From contig CACYQD010000011.1 of the NCBI GenBank assembly GCA_902776475.1, positions 1 through 64,000 on the forward strand: a DNA stretch of 64,000 nucleotides, read 5' to 3'. Made by a program: the position numbers and the translations under genes. Each line of letters opens with the position of its first letter. Within the stretch, counting starts at the first letter, position 1. Positions 33,215-42,211 of the stretch are shown here, piece by piece. The notes under the pieces are model-generated. The model was not told where the DNA came from and made no database searches. It saw only the letters and a program-made list of their open reading frames with translations. Source of the DNA: an uncultured Prevotellaceae bacterium (GTDB lineage Bacteria; Bacteroidota; Bacteroidia; Bacteroidales; Bacteroidaceae).

Positions 33215-34267
33215 ATGAACAAGACGAAAAAACCTCGCATTGCCGAGCTCGACGTGCTTAAAGGAGCCACCATCCTGACCGTTGTACTTTGTCATTCCGG
33301 AGCCTACAGGCACATTGACATGAACCAGTTTCCGGTTTACGTCATGTTGACAGAATGGATTAAGAGCTGGAACATGCAGACATTCTTTATGGTCTCAGGA
33401 CTATTGTTTGCTAAAGCGAAGCCAAAACCCTTTGGAGAATTCTTCAAGAGCAAGTGGGAACGTCTCGCCGTGCCCTACCTTGTTCTCTCATTCATCACTC
33501 TTTTTGTTAAGTGCATGGTGCCGTGGTTGTTCCACAGGCCTTCGGACCCCATTCTTCTTTCCATCTACTCCATCCTCTGCTACGGCAAATGGTACTGGTT
33601 TATCTATACACTCTTCGTGCTCTACATGGTGTTCTTCTTCTTCAAAGAGAGGCTGACCGTGTTGTCTGCTTGTCTGGTGATCCTGGTCATGATGGTCGTC
33701 AAGGTCTTCCCCACCCCTCATATCGGTTTCCTGAAGATACACCAGGCCTCCTATTTCGGTGGTTTCTTCCTGATGGGATTCATCATGAACACCTATTATC
33801 CCAAAATACGTGAGTGGATGTGCAAATGGTGGTTCATTCCCGTCAACCTGGTCATCTTCGCCCTTGGTTTCAGGTATTGTTTCAACGAAAGTTTCGTCAA
33901 TCACTGGGCCGAGCCCGACGGTTACAGCCAATCGCTGTGTGGCCGTTTCGTCTATTACTGGATTCTGCCTGTGACCTTGAGTTTGGCATTCTGGTCAATG
34001 TGCATTTTCCTGACCAAGAACAAGACAGCTACAGAAGCCATGAAATACTGTGGTGAGTATTCTTTGCAATTCTACCTGTTCAACGGCTTTGCCATCGGTA
34101 TCTCACGTGAGATCCTGATGAGGGTTCTGCACACCAACAACCCTTATCTGCTGATTGCCTGTTTGTTCTCCACTGTATGCATTGTCACCATCCTCATGGT
34201 GGAAATCACCAGACGGCTGCCGAAACTGAGTTACTACTTCGGTTACGGCAAAAGCAGCAAAACATAG
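33215..34267 (+). CDS. acyltransferase-3 family membrane protein (copy 3)
   Basis: This 350-aa protein carries IAELDVLKGATILTVVLCHSG and the QTFFMVSGLLFAK segment of acyl_transf_3, with about ten membrane helices. It is the third such protein within 7 kb and is transcribed divergently from the minus-strand cluster. A TupA-like gene follows after 16 bases. Target sugar unknown. Confidence 0.87.
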   Translation: MNKTKKPRIAELDVLKGATILTVVLCHSGAYRHIDMNQFPVYVMLTEWIKSWNMQTFFMVSGLLFAKAKPKPFGEFFKSKWERLAVPYLVLSFITLFVKCMVPWLFHRPSDPILLSIYSILCYGKWYWFIYTLFVLYMVFFFFKERLTVLSACLVILVMMVVKVFPTPHIGFLKIHQASYFGGFFLMGFIMNTYYPKIREWMCKWWFIPVNLVIFALGFRYCFNESFVNHWAEPDGYSQSLCGRFVYYWILPVTLSLAFWSMCIFLTKNKTATEAMKYCGEYSLQFYLFNGFAIGISREILMRVLHTNNPYLLIACLFSTVCIVTILMVEITRRLPKLSYYFGYGKSSKT

Positions 34268-34283
34268 TCGGGGAGGCTTCTTC

Positions 34284-35180
34284 ATGACAGAATCCGTCAG
34301 ATATCAGCTCTCCAGGGTGGTGAAACGCCTTTCGCCATTGTTCTCAGACAGCATCTATCTGAAAATGCTGTTTTACCTCACCATGGGCAAACGTCTCGAC
34401 CTGAAGCATCCCAAGACCTTCAGTGAGAAGCTCCAATGGCTGAAAATCAACCAGCGTGCACCCTTTTACACGTCCCTTGTAGACAAACTGGCCGTCAAAC
34501 AGCGTATCAACCATCTGCTTGGCGAGGACTATGTCTGTCCGGTGCTGGGTGTCTGGGATGACGTCGAGGAGATCGATCTCGACAGCCTGCCCGACAGTTT
34601 TGTGCTGAAAACGACATACAGCGGCGGCAACAACGGCGTGGCCATCTGCAAGGACAAGAAATCTTTTGACTGGGAAGCGGCCAAGGCCAAGTTGAAAGAA
34701 GAGGCCAAGCGCACCGACATCTACTACCGTTACCGTGAATGGCCTTACAAGAACGTTTCCCGCAAGGTGTTCGCAGAGAAATACCTGGGCGACAACCTCA
34801 CCGACTACAAATTCTATTGCTTCGACGGTGATGCCGACTGCGTGCTTGTATGCACAGACCGGCAGAAGGGCAAGATAAAATATTATTTCTTTGACAAGGA
34901 CTGGCAACTCCTGCCCTACAACGCCGACAGCAAGAACGCCCCCGAGGGATTCTCACTGCCGCGCCCGGAGGGGATGGGAAAGCTCTTCGACTTGGCAGCC
35001 CAACTCTCCAAGGGATTCCCATTTGTGAGGGTGGATTTCTTCGACGTGGAGGGCAAGATTTATTTCGCGGAGTACACGCTCTATCCCGCCAGTGGTCTCG
35101 ATCCGAAGAAAACAGCGGAATTTGAGAAAAGAGCGGGAGATAAAATCAACTTGTCGCTGAATCCAGCTGAAACTGAATAA
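34284..35180 (+). CDS. TupA-like ATP-grasp protein
   Basis: This 298-aa cytoplasmic protein has TupA-like ATP-grasp motifs: TFSEKLQWLKINQRAPFYTSLVDK near the N terminus, FVLKTTYSGGNNGVAIC, KVFAEKYLGDNLTDYKFYCFDG and FPFVRVDFFDVEGKIYFAEYTLYPASG. Members sit in teichuronic-acid and capsule clusters and may ligate amino acids to uronic acids. It forms a two-gene unit with the upstream acyltransferase and ends at a bidirectional terminator. Confidence 0.88.
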   Translation: MTESVRYQLSRVVKRLSPLFSDSIYLKMLFYLTMGKRLDLKHPKTFSEKLQWLKINQRAPFYTSLVDKLAVKQRINHLLGEDYVCPVLGVWDDVEEIDLDSLPDSFVLKTTYSGGNNGVAICKDKKSFDWEAAKAKLKEEAKRTDIYYRYREWPYKNVSRKVFAEKYLGDNLTDYKFYCFDGDADCVLVCTDRQKGKIKYYFFDKDWQLLPYNADSKNAPEGFSLPRPEGMGKLFDLAAQLSKGFPFVRVDFFDVEGKIYFAEYTLYPASGLDPKKTAEFEKRAGDKINLSLNPAETE

Positions 35181-35185
35181 TGACC

Positions 35186-35232
35186 GCAAAACAAAAGAGA
35201 CGCCACAATGTGTGACGTCTCTTTTGTTTTGC
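35186..35232. terminator. bidirectional terminator between tupA-like gene and fba
   Basis: GCAAAACAAAAGAGACG pairs with CGTCTCTTTTGTTTTGC, giving T-runs on both strands between convergent genes. Confidence 0.85.
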
Positions 35233-35243
35233 TTTGGAAGGAA

Positions 35244-36254
35244 TTAGTCGAGCTGAGCCAACTTGTTGTCTGAGCCGAGCACATCCTTGATCTTGTGCTT
35301 GTACATCTTCTCCATCTCGTCGCGGGCGGGGCCACAGAACTTACGGGGATCGAACTCACCGGGTTTCTCGACCAAGGTCTTGCGGACAGCAGCGGTGAAT
35401 GCGAGACGTGAGTCAGAGTCGATGTTGATCTTGCAGACAGCGCTCTTGGAGGCCTTGCGGAGCTGCTCCTCGGGAATACCCACTGCATCGGGAAGTTTGC
35501 CACCATACTTATTGATCATGTCAACATACTCCTGGGGCACAGAAGATGAGCCATGAAGCACGATGGGGAAGCCGGGAAGCTTGACCATGATAGCGTCGAG
35601 CACGTCGAATGCCAATGGAGGAGGCACGAGCTTGCCAGTCTTCGGGTCGCGGGTGCACTGCTCGGGAGTGAACTTGTAAGCACCATGAGAGGTTCCGATG
35701 GAGATAGCGAGGGAGTCAACACCTGTACGGCTGACGAAGTCGATAACCTCCTCAGGCTTGGTGTAATGGCTCTCAGCGGCCACCACCTCGTCCTCAACAC
35801 CGGCGAGCACACCGAGCTCACCCTCTACGGTGACATCAAACTGGTGAGCGTACTCCACCACTTTCTTGGTCAGAGCAATGTTCTCCTCATAAGGCAGGGA
35901 AGAGCCATCGATCATCACAGATGAGAAGCCGAAATCAACGCAACTCTTGCAGGTCTCGAAGCTGTCGCCATGGTCAAGGTGCAGAGCGATCTCGGGATGC
36001 TTGCAACCCAACTCCTTGGCATACTCCACAGCACCCTGTGCCATAAACTTCAACAGAGTCTGGTTGGCATAGTTGCGGGCACCTTTCGACACCTGAAGGA
36101 TCACAGGACTCTTGTAGTCGCTGGAAGCCTTGATGATGGCCTGAAGTTGCTCCATGTTGTTGAAATTGAAAGCGGGAATGGCATAACCGCCATTGATGGC
36201 ACGTGCGAACATTTCCTTCGTGTTCACAAGGCCCAAAGACTTATAATCTACCAT
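35244..36254 (-). CDS. fba: class II fructose-1,6-bisphosphate aldolase
   Basis: This 336-aa zinc aldolase cleaves fructose 1,6-bisphosphate in glycolysis and gluconeogenesis. Visible motifs: AIPAFNFNNMEQLQAI, zinc/catalytic ALHLDHGDSFETC, SVMIDGSSLPYEENI, and VLHGSSSVPQEYVDMIN. Length and sequence fit the common bacterial class II enzyme. It is monocistronic with a perfect promoter (36298-36328 on the minus strand). Confidence 0.96.
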   Translation of the reverse strand: MVDYKSLGLVNTKEMFARAINGGYAIPAFNFNNMEQLQAIIKASSDYKSPVILQVSKGARNYANQTLLKFMAQGAVEYAKELGCKHPEIALHLDHGDSFETCKSCVDFGFSSVMIDGSSLPYEENIALTKKVVEYAHQFDVTVEGELGVLAGVEDEVVAAESHYTKPEEVIDFVSRTGVDSLAISIGTSHGAYKFTPEQCTRDPKTGKLVPPPLAFDVLDAIMVKLPGFPIVLHGSSSVPQEYVDMINKYGGKLPDAVGIPEEQLRKASKSAVCKINIDSDSRLAFTAAVRKTLVEKPGEFDPRKFCGPARDEMEKMYKHKIKDVLGSDNKLAQLD

Positions 36255-36297
36255 AATTGATGAATATATTAAAAATGAATAGTTTATTCTAGGAATG

Positions 36298-36328
36298 CAA
36301 AAGTAGCATTTTTTCTTGGCAATTCAAA
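36298..36328 (-). promoter_or_regulatory. fba promoter
   Basis: On the minus strand TTTG (36325-36328), 19 bases and TACTTTTG (36298-36305) match the consensus exactly. Confidence 0.8.
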
Positions 36329-36556
36329 AGTTTTTCAAGGCTTTTTTCCTCATAAACAAAGAAAACGGAAAAGAAGGATGAGATGAGTGGAAAAAACGGG
36401 AAGTTTTGCAAAACTGAGGTTGCAAAACGCTTGTCCGTATGGCTTTCATCCTCAGGGCTTACATCTTCCCCACTCCTTTTGGGAGAGGACGGGTGAGGGG
36501 GCATATCATAGATAGAAACGCCATGATGCGAAGCTCTTTTGTACCCTCACCTGACC

Positions 36557-36716
36557 TCTCCCGGAGGGAGAGGGATATATTTGTTATGTCTCCCAAAGGG
36601 AGAGGGATATATTTGTTGTGTCTCCCAAAGGGAGAGGGATATATTTGTTGTGTCTCCCAAAGGGAGAGGGATATGTTTGTTGTATCTCCCAAAGGGAGAG
36701 GGATATGCTTGTCTTA
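36557..36716. repeat. five tandem 32-bp repeats
   Basis: Five 32-bp units start at 36557, 36589, 36621, 36653 and 36685. Each has a CTCCC-AAA-GGGAG palindrome (CGG variant in unit 1) and, except the last two which differ by a base or two, TATATTTG. Units 2 and 3 are identical. A related palindrome lies at 36471-36487. The array lies between fba and the aquaporin gene; its last bases enter the aquaporin 3' end. The rest of 36329-36556 holds no gene I can support. Confidence 0.9.
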
Positions 36717-37385
36717 CTCCTCTGTGCCACCGATCACCTTCCAGATGAGGGCAGCCAGGGCACCGCCCACAAACGGGCCGATGATGAAGATCCAGAGGTT
36801 GGCGAGGGCGGAACCACCCTCAAACACTGCCGGAGCAATCGAACGGGCAGGGTTGACCGAGGTGCCTGTGATGGGAATCAAGGCGATATGGATAATCACC
36901 AGCGAGAGGCCGATAGCCAAGCCGGCGAAGTTGCCTGCACCTTTTTTCTCATCTGTCGTTCCCAGGACGACAAGCACGAAGATACAGGTGAATATGATTT
37001 CTGCGATCAGTCCGGCGGAAGCGAGTCCGTCACCCACATTGTTGGCTCCCGTATGCGTATTGGTCACTTCCACGCCCGAAGCCAGGATGGCATAGATCAA
37101 AGCCGAACCGAGGAAGGCGCCAATAACCTGAAAGAGCATATACATACCGGCATCCTTGGGAGAGATGCGGCCTGCAAGCAAGGCACCAAGAGTGATGGCA
37201 GGATTGATGTGACAACCCGAAATACCTCCAATTGTATAAGCCATGGCCACCACTGCCACGCCAAAAGAGACAGCCACCATGAGAACCTGTGCTGGTGTGC
37301 CGCAACCGCCGTTGAACACTGCGCTGCCACATCCAATGAATACCAGCACCATTGTACCAATCATTTCTGCTAAATACTTTTTCAT
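36714..37385 (-). CDS. aqpZ: aquaporin, AqpZ-like
   Basis: This 223-aa MIP channel from ATG 37385 (MKKYLAEMIGTMVLVFIGCG) has six membrane helices and both NPA motifs (SGCHINPAITLG and GTSVNPARSIAPA). The second motif's following Arg and the absence of a glycerol-type Asp suggest a water channel. The stop coincides with the edge of the 32-bp repeat array, so the array may have reshaped the 3' end. Promoter at 37424-37453. Confidence 0.9.
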   Translation of the reverse strand: MKKYLAEMIGTMVLVFIGCGSAVFNGGCGTPAQVLMVAVSFGVAVVAMAYTIGGISGCHINPAITLGALLAGRISPKDAGMYMLFQVIGAFLGSALIYAILASGVEVTNTHTGANNVGDGLASAGLIAEIIFTCIFVLVVLGTTDEKKGAGNFAGLAIGLSLVIIHIALIPITGTSVNPARSIAPAVFEGGSALANLWIFIIGPFVGGALAALIWKVIGGTEE

Positions 37386-37423
37386 AACGATTATCCTTTC
37401 TGTAAAAAACACTTTTCAGAATG

Positions 37424-37453
37424 CAAAAATAATAAAAAATTTGCAAACCGCAA
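37424..37453 (-). promoter_or_regulatory. aquaporin promoter
   Basis: On the minus strand TTG (37451-37453), 19 bases and TATTTTTG (37424-37431). Confidence 0.65.
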
Positions 37454-37495
37454 CATTTTTTAAGAAAAATACAAGAAAAAAACGGGACGTTTTGT

Positions 37496-40400
37496 TTACT
37501 GCAGAATGATATTCACCATCCCCATCACATCGGAGACATTGATGACGCCATCTCCATTGATGTCTGCTCTCTGGCGGATAAAACTCTGGCTGGCATTTCC
37601 GAGGATATCATTGACGGTCATCATGATGTCGGAGACATTGACCTGGCCATCATCGTTGACATCACCCAAAATGCCCTTGTCAGTCTGCAACCTGAGGGCA
37701 AGGTCGATGTTGAGCGTGGTGCTGCCACTTTGTCCGGAGACAAGCCATCCACCGAATGCATCCACGCTGTTGCCTGTCGGTGCGAATTGGAATTTGCCGT
37801 CACTGAGGACAAAACTGGCAGGCACGGTCTGGGAACGGTTGCTGCCATAGAGCGTGTAGTTGCCCTTGGTCACGCTGTTGTCACAAGAAGCCGTACCTTT
37901 CACCGTCTGTCTAGAAGCCGTGAAAGTGAGGGTCTTGCCCGCCATCCCCTCATCAAAGGCGATGATGTAGGGAGTATAGGCATTCATCTCACCCACATAG
38001 CTGGTCTGCACCGTACCGTTTTCCACGCCTTCAAAGGCCATCAGCCAAAATGCCCCAGCCTCGTCTTCCTCACTTTGATACCACGCCACGTTGACATCAT
38101 CCACCTTCACCTGGGCCGGTTTGAAAGGAAGTGAGAGAATCCGCCATGACAAGCCGTCAACCTCGCCCACTTCTACACTCCAAGTCAATTCACCGGAGAC
38201 GACCAAACTGTCGGGGAAGAAATAGTCACAGCCATCGCTCAACGTCAGTTTGGGTCCTTTGTTGGACTTGTTGACGTAATTCTTGCCATTGAGTCCCCTT
38301 GGCATGGTCTTGTCCAGCAAGTAGAGGGTATTAGGATTAGCATTGGGCATCACATTGGAGGTATAGGCATTTCTCACATTGGCTGCCGCAGCGTCATCGG
38401 GTACGGTGATGGTGGATGCCGCCTGTTGGACAAACGTCTCTCCCTGGCTGTTCCAGTAAATAGCGCCTTTGGCTGCCGACAGCACATCCGTGACCTGTTC
38501 GGCCCAGGAATAAACATTGCTGCGGTGGGAAGCCTTCAACTGGTATTTCTGCGTGAAATCCGTCAGGAGGATCTCATAATACCTCTCCAGAGTCTCTCCG
38601 CTCCCGATGGAGACCGTGCAGCTGTCGATGACCGTCTCACCCGACTCCGCACCGACAAGCGACAGCATAATGGCCTTGTCATAAACTTTCCCGTCGAGGT
38701 TGGTGAAACTCACCCGGCACATGATCCTGTCGCCGACGATGGTCTGAGTGGCTTCGTCAATATTGACAATCTGGATATCCTTGTCCACATGGAAGGCCTT
38801 CTCATCGGAATTGGTATAGAAATACTGGCTGTCGTATTCATCGACAGAGAGGTAGAACAGGTCGGTACTGACGTCAAGCGACTGCCCAGGAGGGATATAG
38901 AGGTCGAACTTGGTATTGGTGCCCGGAGCCACCGCCATGTTGTCGTAGGCCACCTGAACGATGCTGTTGGTCGCCTTGTCGAGTTTTCTCAGATAGACAG
39001 GTCCGAAAAACTCCTCACCGTTGTTGTCGAAATCGAAATGGAGGAAATCACCGTTCATTTCCAGCCCGCGGAGTTCGAAATCCGCTTTGGGCACAGGTGT
39101 GAGTTGCATGGCCGTCCCGTTGATAACGACATCGATATGGTTTTTGTCAGTACCGCCCATCACCCGCCAACCAGAGGACGAAGAGGCCTTGTAAACCAGT
39201 TTGATGGTGTAGTGGCCGGAAGAGATGCCGCTTCCCAGCGTCAGATTGGCTGCCTCATAAGTCTGCATGCCCCCGGAAGCCAAGGTGGCCGAAGACGATG
39301 CCAGGACAGACACGACGGAACCGTTGTCGCCGATCAGTGCCACTCCATAAGTGAGGGTCTTTGTGGCCGCTGTGGTATTGATAAACGACTGTTTGAACGT
39401 GATGCCGCTGAAATTGGCGGATATCGCTTTGCGTGTGTAAGCACGGCCGTTTTTGAGACTGGGGCGGCTGTATGACCTCAGGGCCTCCACGGGAGCGACG
39501 AAAGTATCCGTCCCCGAGGGTTTCAGTCCCAGCAGGGCAGTCTGGTTGATGCTCAGATGATAGTTCTTGACATGGTCGCTGAGATCCTCATTCGTGGCAT
39601 GCGCCACAGAGATGCGGAAATAGCCGTCGCCCACGCCAGCCCATCCCCAGTTGAGGTGGAAGAGTCCATTGCCGTCATAGCCGTCGCAGATGAAGGTATG
39701 TCCTTGTGACACATTGTTGTAGGCTGTGTAGATCACGGGCTGTTTGTTGCGCAACTCATTGATCAAGAGGCTGTCCCACTGCTGTTCATCATAGGACTGG
39801 CGATACACATAGTGCATGGTTTGCGGATAGCCGAAATACCTCGGCAGACGGTCGGGGATGATATAAGTATAGGCACCCGAACCGTCAGCGCAGTAGTTCA
39901 TGCTCGTGGCCTGACCGCAATACAGCATGAGTTTGGCCACGGCATTGATGCTCGTCTGCGAAGAGCCAGCGTTGAGTTCATCGGGCATGTTGTTCCAATC
40001 GAAGAGCGTAGCCGACAACCGAGGCATCACGATGTTCTTCGTCAAGGTGGTGTAAGAAGGAATGGCCGTTGTGTAGCCTGTAGGAAACCTGTGGTAGCGC
40101 ATGACCTGGGCCAGAGCCGTGGCGGTACATCCTGTAGGACAAACAGTCCCGTTATCCACCGGACAAAGAGAGTTGTAGGGTTCACGCTGCGCCCATTTGG
40201 AGGTGATGAGTGGAGTAATGACCTCCGAGGAATAGATGCGGTGCGGCGGACAGGCCTCGGCGACACCCCTCCTGACAGCCTCTGTGCAGTCATCATAATA
40301 GGCCAGCCAGGCCTTCAGACCATCAGGCAGGTCGGCTGGGTCGCAATTGCCCGAGTCGGCATAGCCCAGAACGGAGTCAAAACTGTCGTCACTGGAGATG

Positions 40401-40630
40401 ACCACAAATCCACCCTGCTGCTGTAAGTTGAAGATATAATATCCTTTTCCTGTCACCACCGACTCAGGACGCAGCTGCCCTCCCATCATGGGAGCAGATG
40501 TCCCTTTATGACGCCCAGCCAAGAAATTTTGTGCCAGACGCAGAGCCTGCGCCTGGGTAATGGGTGCAGCCACAGCCAAACCAGCCAAGGCCATCATCAT
40601 CACCGAAAGAATATATCTTCTTACACTCAT
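37496..40630 (-). CDS. secreted C10-family cysteine peptidase with dockerin-like tail
   Basis: This 1044-aa protein has a signal peptide (MSVRRYILSVMMMALAGLAVA), a SpeB-type propeptide (ITQAQALRLAQNFLAG, GGFVVISSDD) and a streptopain-like catalytic domain. The nucleophile is C168 in TGCTATALAQVMRYH and the His is H311 in GHTFICDGYDGNGLFHLNWGW. Several beta-sandwich modules follow (about 400-970). The end is a dockerin-like EF-hand pair (GDVNDDGQVNVSDIMMTVNDIL, DINGDGVINVSDVMGMVNIIL). It is much longer than streptopain (about 400 aa). It probably degrades host or dietary proteins outside the cell. Confidence 0.9.
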   Translation of the reverse strand: MSVRRYILSVMMMALAGLAVAAPITQAQALRLAQNFLAGRHKGTSAPMMGGQLRPESVVTGKGYYIFNLQQQGGFVVISSDDSFDSVLGYADSGNCDPADLPDGLKAWLAYYDDCTEAVRRGVAEACPPHRIYSSEVITPLITSKWAQREPYNSLCPVDNGTVCPTGCTATALAQVMRYHRFPTGYTTAIPSYTTLTKNIVMPRLSATLFDWNNMPDELNAGSSQTSINAVAKLMLYCGQATSMNYCADGSGAYTYIIPDRLPRYFGYPQTMHYVYRQSYDEQQWDSLLINELRNKQPVIYTAYNNVSQGHTFICDGYDGNGLFHLNWGWAGVGDGYFRISVAHATNEDLSDHVKNYHLSINQTALLGLKPSGTDTFVAPVEALRSYSRPSLKNGRAYTRKAISANFSGITFKQSFINTTAATKTLTYGVALIGDNGSVVSVLASSSATLASGGMQTYEAANLTLGSGISSGHYTIKLVYKASSSSGWRVMGGTDKNHIDVVINGTAMQLTPVPKADFELRGLEMNGDFLHFDFDNNGEEFFGPVYLRKLDKATNSIVQVAYDNMAVAPGTNTKFDLYIPPGQSLDVSTDLFYLSVDEYDSQYFYTNSDEKAFHVDKDIQIVNIDEATQTIVGDRIMCRVSFTNLDGKVYDKAIMLSLVGAESGETVIDSCTVSIGSGETLERYYEILLTDFTQKYQLKASHRSNVYSWAEQVTDVLSAAKGAIYWNSQGETFVQQAASTITVPDDAAAANVRNAYTSNVMPNANPNTLYLLDKTMPRGLNGKNYVNKSNKGPKLTLSDGCDYFFPDSLVVSGELTWSVEVGEVDGLSWRILSLPFKPAQVKVDDVNVAWYQSEEDEAGAFWLMAFEGVENGTVQTSYVGEMNAYTPYIIAFDEGMAGKTLTFTASRQTVKGTASCDNSVTKGNYTLYGSNRSQTVPASFVLSDGKFQFAPTGNSVDAFGGWLVSGQSGSTTLNIDLALRLQTDKGILGDVNDDGQVNVSDIMMTVNDILGNASQSFIRQRADINGDGVINVSDVMGMVNIILQ

Positions 40631-40725
40631 TCTATCAAAAGCCGTGCAAATTTCGTAAAAAATATCCTAAAATCGTCAAAAATTCGGAAGTTTTCAGAAA
40701 GAATTACATTCATTAAACAAAAAAA

Positions 40726-40750
40726 GGAGTACCGCCGTACTCCAACCTTT
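40726..40750 (-). terminator. terminator of the MoxR-DUF58 operon
   Basis: On the minus strand GGAGTAC-GGCG-GTACTCC is followed by seven T. It lies about 140 bases after the DUF58 stop; 40631-40879 holds nothing else recognisable. Confidence 0.75.
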
Positions 40751-40879
40751 GTTAACCTTAAATCTAATACTATGAAAAACACGATGCAAAGATAATGCAA
40801 TTCCGCCTATTCCGCAAGCAAATGAACGGAAATATTGTATTTTATACACTTTTCTTGATTTATGTCAAGAGAAGGAGCG

Positions 40880-42193
40880 TTAAACCAACAAATGGCGGGA
40901 TTTCATCTCTATATACCGGTTGATGACATCCACCGATAAGTTCTGGGGAGAAGACAGCAGGCCGAAGATGCCGTTTTGCTTCAACGTATTGATGATCAAC
41001 CGGCGTTCATAAGCCAGTTTTCCTGCTATGACATGCTGATAGCAGTCTTCCACACCCTGAATCGGAGAAGCCATGTAGTCGCGCAACTCCACATCCTCAA
41101 AAAACACGACCAGCAATCGATGCCGCTGATTGAGCAGTCTGAGATAGGGCAGTTGGCGCTCGAGGCTGGAGAAGTCCGTGAAATTGGTGTAAAGCACAAA
41201 AAAGCTGCGCCGGCCCACCAACCGGTCCACATTCGGACAGAGGATGGAGTAGTCGGACTCGCCAAAAGAGGTCTGCAAGCCATAGAGCGCCTCCAGGATG
41301 CGCTGCATCTGTCCGCCGCTTCTCTCAGCGGGAACGAAGGGTCCCATCCGGTCATCGAAAGTGATGACCCCGGCCTTGTCCTGGCGGTGAAGGGCCACAT
41401 AAGAGAGCACGAGCGAGGTATTGATGGCATACTCCAGATAGGTCATGCCGTCAAACGACTGCTGCATGAGCCTCCCCTTGTCGATCAGCGAAAAGACCTG
41501 TTGCGAACGCTCATCCTGATACACATTGACCATCAGGTGGCTCCTCCGCGCACTGGCCTTCCAGTTGATGGTGCGGTAATCGTCTCCCTGCACATAGTCC
41601 TTGATCTGTTCAAACTCGGTGTTGTTGCCTGCACGGCGCACTTTTTTAATGCCCAGTTCGGTGAGATTGTTGGTGGCTGCCATCAATTCGTATTTGCGGA
41701 GCATGAGGTAAGAGGGATACACCTTGACCGTCACAGGTTCGGCGAAGCGGAACCGGCGCTCTGCCAGTCCGGCGGCAGTGGAAGCGAAGACCAGCAGGTG
41801 GCCAAAAGCATACGCTCCCCTGGCTACCGGTCTCACTGGATAGGACAGCGAATGCGACTCACCGGCGGCCACCTGACAATGCAGGGCCATGTCGCGGGTC
41901 TGCAGTTGAACGGGCAACTCATCCACCAATGTCAGGCGCAGTTTCATCGGAGAATGATTGGACAGATCGAGTCGCACGTCATTGTTGTCGCCCAACGAGA
42001 AACGCCCCGCGCATGAGCGCGACGCCGACAACCGCACCACAGTATAGAGCGCCAGCACGTCGGCTGCCACCAGAACGGCCAATATCACGAGAAGCCACTG
42101 TCCCACGATGAACAATGGTGAAAAGAGGAACCCTGCGGCCAAGATCGCGGCCACAGCAGCCGTCATGATATAGAACCTTCGCGTCAGAAACAT
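40880..42193 (-). CDS. DUF58-domain protein
   Basis: This 437-aa protein has two N-terminal membrane segments (about 8-55), a beta-rich region and the DUF58 core (EFEQIKDYVQGDDYRTINWKASARRSHLMVNVYQDERSQQVF), which is von Willebrand A-like. DUF58 proteins are nearly always next to MoxR ATPases, as here (18-bp gap). The pair is thought to form an envelope-associated chaperone or protein-activation machine. It is the last gene of the operon. Confidence 0.9.
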   Translation of the reverse strand: MFLTRRFYIMTAAVAAILAAGFLFSPLFIVGQWLLVILAVLVAADVLALYTVVRLSASRSCAGRFSLGDNNDVRLDLSNHSPMKLRLTLVDELPVQLQTRDMALHCQVAAGESHSLSYPVRPVARGAYAFGHLLVFASTAAGLAERRFRFAEPVTVKVYPSYLMLRKYELMAATNNLTELGIKKVRRAGNNTEFEQIKDYVQGDDYRTINWKASARRSHLMVNVYQDERSQQVFSLIDKGRLMQQSFDGMTYLEYAINTSLVLSYVALHRQDKAGVITFDDRMGPFVPAERSGGQMQRILEALYGLQTSFGESDYSILCPNVDRLVGRRSFFVLYTNFTDFSSLERQLPYLRLLNQRHRLLVVFFEDVELRDYMASPIQGVEDCYQHVIAGKLAYERRLIINTLKQNGIFGLLSSPQNLSVDVINRYIEMKSRHLLV

Positions 42194-42211
42194 TGCCGGA
42201 TATTTACACGA

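Noticed and set aside
36557-36716. CRISPR array
   Set aside because: The 32-bp units are head-to-tail with no unique spacers, and no cas genes are near.
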